Of a stretch of DNA of 8,414 nucleotides, positions 6,363 through 8,414 are shown piece after piece. The notes below the pieces were generated by a model. That model made no database searches. It was not told the origin of the DNA and saw only the letters and a list, made by a program, of their open reading frames with translations. Source of the stretch: Sneathiella sp. (GTDB taxonomy: Bacteria > Pseudomonadota > Alphaproteobacteria > Sneathiellales > Sneathiellaceae). The stretch lies in assembly GCA_002732675.1 (NCBI GenBank), contig NVRR01000134.1, forward strand, positions 1 to 8,414, in the 5' to 3' direction. Position 1 is the first letter of the stretch. Each line of letters starts with the position of its first letter. The position numbers and the translations under genes are program-made.

Positions 6363-7814
6363 ATGTATCTCGGTCTTGATCTTGGCACATCCGGTTTGCG
6401 GGGGCTTCTTGTCTCCGCCGACGGCCATGCCGTGGGAGACGCGTCCGCCACCTACGATGTCCAATATCCGAATGAGGGATGGTCAGAGCAGGATCCGGAG
6501 GATTGGGTAAAGGCCTGTCGGTCTGTTATGTCCTCATTGTGCCATAAATATTCTAAAGAATATAGGTCGTTGAAAGGCATTGGCGTTGCCGGGCATATGC
6601 ACGGCGCGACCTGCCTAGATGACGCCGGTAAAGTTATCCGGCCCTGCATTCTCTGGAACGACACGCGGGCGGCGAAAGAAGCGGCGGAGCTTGACGGGCA
6701 GCCCGCATTCCGCGCCGTTTCCGGTAATATTGTCTTTCCGGGCTTCACGGCGCCGAAGCTCCTGTGGATGGCGCGGCATGAGCCCAATAACTTCGCCCGC
6801 GTGGCCAAGGTCCTGTTGCCGAAAGATTATCTGGTCTATTGGCTGACCGGCGAACTTACCTCGGAAATGTCTGACGCCGCCGGGACCAGCTGGCTCGATG
6901 TCGGCAAGCGTGACTGGTCGGAGGCCTTGATTAAAGGATCGGGTATGCGCCTGGATCAGATGCCGACGGTGATGGAAGGCTCCGACGTGGTCGGGCCGGT
7001 ACGCCGCGAGATTGCATCGGAATTGTCCTTGCTCGCGAATGTCGCTGTGGTCGCTGGTGCGGCGGATAATGCGGCTGCGGCCTGCGGTATCGGCGCGTTT
7101 CGTGAAGGGCAGGGGTTCGTCTCCCTCGGCACGTCCGGTGTGCTGCTGGCGGCCAAGGACAATTATGCGCCGGAGCCCGCCAGCGCCGTTCATACTTTTT
7201 GTCATGCGGTACCGGGAAAATGGTATCAGATGGGGGTGACTTTATCGGCGACGGACAGCCTTAACTGGCTCGCCGAGACATTGGGGACGAAAGCCGAAGA
7301 TCTCGCGAAAAACCTTCCCGATAGCGTGACGGGACCCTCATCTGTTCGTTTCCTGCCCTATCTCTCCGGGGAGAGGACACCGCATAATGATGCGGCGGCG
7401 CGGGGTGCCTTCATTGGTCTTTCTAAAGCCAGCAACGCCGAAAGTCTCTGTCAGGCGGTGATGGAAGGTGTTGGCTTTGCCCTTCGCGACTGTCTTGAGG
7501 CGCTTAAAAGCACTGGCACGGACTTGCCGAGTGTGCTGGCCATTGGCGGTGGCTCCAGCTCGCCTTTCTGGCTGCAAACCCTTGCCAATATCCTGAACAT
7601 TCCATTGCATCTTCCGGCCAAGGGAGATTTTGGCGCAGCACTCGGCGCGGCGCGGCTTGCCATGCTCGGCGTCAGCGGCAGGCTATCCGCCGAGGTCATG
7701 GTTCAACCATCCATCCAACAGAGCTTCGAGCCCGACCCCCATTTCACCGCAGCCTATGACGCGGCCTATCTTAAATATACCAAAAGCTATAGCGCTTTGA
7801 AGGAGCTGATGTGA
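6363..7814 (+). CDS. xylB: Xylulokinase (FGGY family)
   Basis: The 483-residue protein phosphorylates D-xylulose with ATP to D-xylulose 5-phosphate, the second step of the isomerase pathway. It has the FGGY layout of two actin-like domains. The first holds the phosphate loop GLDLGTSG (4-11), the substrate motif GHMHGA (77-82) as in E. coli XylB, and WNDTRA (98-103). Asp235 in AGAADNAAA fits the catalytic base. The second holds SLGTSG (254-259), SGERTPHND (335-343) and the adenine-side motif [11 protein letters not shown] (393-403). The length is usual for XylB. Adjacency to xylA strengthens the assignment over other FGGY kinases, although related pentulose kinases look much the same. Its stop overlaps the xylA start by 4 nt. 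Codons 61-69 form a conspicuous AT-rich patch containing an inverted repeat. Confidence 0.92.
   Translation: MYLGLDLGTSGLRGLLVSADGHAVGDASATYDVQYPNEGWSEQDPEDWVKACRSVMSSLCHKYSKEYRSLKGIGVAGHMHGATCLDDAGKVIRPCILWNDTRAAKEAAELDGQPAFRAVSGNIVFPGFTAPKLLWMARHEPNNFARVAKVLLPKDYLVYWLTGELTSEMSDAAGTSWLDVGKRDWSEALIKGSGMRLDQMPTVMEGSDVVGPVRREIASELSLLANVAVVAGAADNAAAACGIGAFREGQGFVSLGTSGVLLAAKDNYAPEPASAVHTFCHAVPGKWYQMGVTLSATDSLNWLAETLGTKAEDLAKNLPDSVTGPSSVRFLPYLSGERTPHNDAAARGAFIGLSKASNAESLCQAVMEGVGFALRDCLEALKSTGTDLPSVLAIGGGSSSPFWLQTLANILNIPLHLPAKGDFGAALGAARLAMLGVSGRLSAEVMVQPSIQQSFEPDPHFTAAYDAAYLKYTKSYSALKELM
6548..6563. repeat. Perfect 7-bp inverted repeat in an AT-rich patch inside xylB
   Basis: ATATTCT at 6548-6554 and AGAATAT at 6557-6563 are exact reverse complements separated by AA. 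The 16 bases lie in a locally AT-rich part of an otherwise GC-rich gene (codons for HKYSKEYRS, including the rare-looking AGG). The element could be a protein-binding site, but chance within a poorly constrained protein segment is as likely. Confidence 0.4.
7800..7805 (+). promoter_or_regulatory. Shine-Dalgarno site that sets the GTG start of xylA
   Basis: AAGGAG, inside the last codons of xylB, lies 5 nt before the GTG at 7811. The nearby ATG at 7809 is in the xylB frame and is followed directly by the stop TGA, so it cannot start xylA. The site and the GTGA overlap indicate coupled translation of xylB and xylA. Confidence 0.75.
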
Positions 7815-8414
7815 GCACAGGATTTTTCCCCACCGAAAAAATTGCCTTCGAAGGGGAGGGCAGCCGAAACCCGCTGGCCTTCCGACATTATGATCCCGAC
7901 GAGATTGTTCTCGGCAAACGCTTGGCGGATCACCTTCGCTTCGCTTGCGCCTATTGGCATTCCTTCGCCTGGCCGGGCGACGACCCGTTTGGTGGGCAGA
8001 CTTTTAACCGCCCCTGGTTCCCCGACCGGATGAGCGATGAGATGGCGGCGGCGAAGCTGAAAGCCGACGTGGCGTTTGAGATGTTCACGACCTTGGGCGC
8101 TCCATACTTTTGCTTTCATGACGTCGATGTGCGCCCTGAGGGCGATAGCTTCGCGGAGAACACCAAAAACCTCAACGTCATTGTCGACCTGTTTGAAGAG
8201 AAAATGGCGGCGACCGGTGTGAAACTGCTCTGGGGGACCGCCAATCTCTTCTCCCACCGGCGCTATATGTCGGGCGCAGCGACAAACCCTGACCCGGATG
8301 TGTTCGCTTATTCCGCAGCGACCATCAAGACTTGCATGGATGCGACACATCGGCTCGGCGGGGAGAACTATGTGCTGTGGGGCGGACGGGAAGGCTACGA
8401 AACACTGCTCAATA
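7811..8414 (+). CDS. xylA: Xylose isomerase, N-terminal part (3' end outside window)
   Basis: XylA interconverts D-xylose and D-xylulose with divalent metal ions in the cytoplasm. The first 201 residues are visible, roughly half of the usual 435-440 of the long, E. coli-like class. The N-terminal stretch containing [11 protein letters not shown] is typical of that class and absent from the short actinobacterial enzymes. Diagnostic motifs are [15 protein letters not shown] (48-62), [12 protein letters not shown] (100-111) with His103 and Asp106 as the catalytic histidine and its partner, [15 protein letters not shown] (139-153), and [15 protein letters not shown] (187-201) at the window edge. 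The metal-binding residues lie further on and are not visible. The start is GTG, overlapping the xylB stop by 4 nt and preceded by AAGGAG. The reading frame is intact to the window end. The order xylB then xylA is the reverse of the order in E. coli. Confidence 0.95.
   Translation, partial: MSTGFFPTEKIAFEGEGSRNPLAFRHYDPDEIVLGKRLADHLRFACAYWHSFAWPGDDPFGGQTFNRPWFPDRMSDEMAAAKLKADVAFEMFTTLGAPYFCFHDVDVRPEGDSFAENTKNLNVIVDLFEEKMAATGVKLLWGTANLFSHRRYMSGAATNPDPDVFAYSAATIKTCMDATHRLGGENYVLWGGREGYETLLN

Larger units (their letters stand above)
1..8414 (+). other. Probable single catabolic operon, incomplete at both ends
   Basis: All eight genes lie on the same strand. Junctions are, in order: 8-nt overlap, 10-nt gap, 10-nt gap, 19-nt gap, 1-nt overlap, 9-nt gap and 4-nt overlap. 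No junction leaves room for a conventional promoter or a hairpin-plus-T-tract terminator. The promoter, the LacI-type operator, the permeases and the binding protein are therefore expected upstream of the window, and further genes may follow xylA. Promoters inside coding sequence cannot be excluded. Confidence 0.8.

Noticed and set aside
7787..8350. Antisense open frame of 187 codons on the - strand over xylA
   Set aside because: It is fully opposite strongly conserved xylose isomerase sequence and has no recognisable motifs.

Overview
The window is a single run of co-directional protein genes on the + strand, about 8.4 kb long, with no intergenic gap above 19 nt. It is most simply read as the middle of one long catabolic operon. 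Both ends are cut: the first gene lacks its 5' part and the last (xylose isomerase) lacks its 3' part. The sequence is moderately GC-rich. The mix of genes (a MalK/UgpC-type ABC transporter with two ATPases, a LacI-family regulator with a sugar-binding-protein-like effector domain, a TIM-barrel 'sugar phosphate isomerase/epimerase', a Gfo/Idh/MocA dehydrogenase, xylB and xylA) resembles sugar-utilisation loci of Alphaproteobacteria such as rhizobia and their relatives. That assignment is by resemblance only.

Layout: 1-407, C-terminal part of a first ABC ATPase; 400-1395, a complete second, non-identical ABC ATPase; 1406-3040, a fused DhaK-DhaL kinase of the ATP-dependent dihydroxyacetone kinase family; 3051-4115, a LacI-family regulator; 4135-5190, a metal-dependent TIM-barrel sugar isomerase/epimerase-like protein; 5190-6353, a Gfo/Idh/MocA NAD(P)-dependent oxidoreductase; 6363-7814, a xylulokinase (FGGY family, xylB); 7811 to the window end, xylose isomerase (xylA, GTG start, first 201 residues). 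Gene junctions are overlaps of 8, 1 and 4 nt, or gaps of 9 to 19 nt.

How the genes may work together: a binding-protein-dependent importer, whose permease and binding-protein genes should lie upstream, brings in a carbohydrate. XylA and XylB convert D-xylose to D-xylulose 5-phosphate for the pentose phosphate pathway. The TIM-barrel/oxidoreductase pair adds a redox or isomerisation step that the xylose isomerase route does not need. The DHA-kinase-type enzyme adds a second kinase, for a small ketose. A plain D-xylose operon needs none of these three extra enzymes. The locus therefore probably handles a modified or linked pentose, or several sugars together. One testable idea is that the TIM-barrel/oxidoreductase pair frees xylose from a glycoside by oxidation and elimination.

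No RNA genes, mobile elements, CRISPR arrays, rho-independent terminators or clear promoters were seen. No gene-free stretch exceeds 19 nt.
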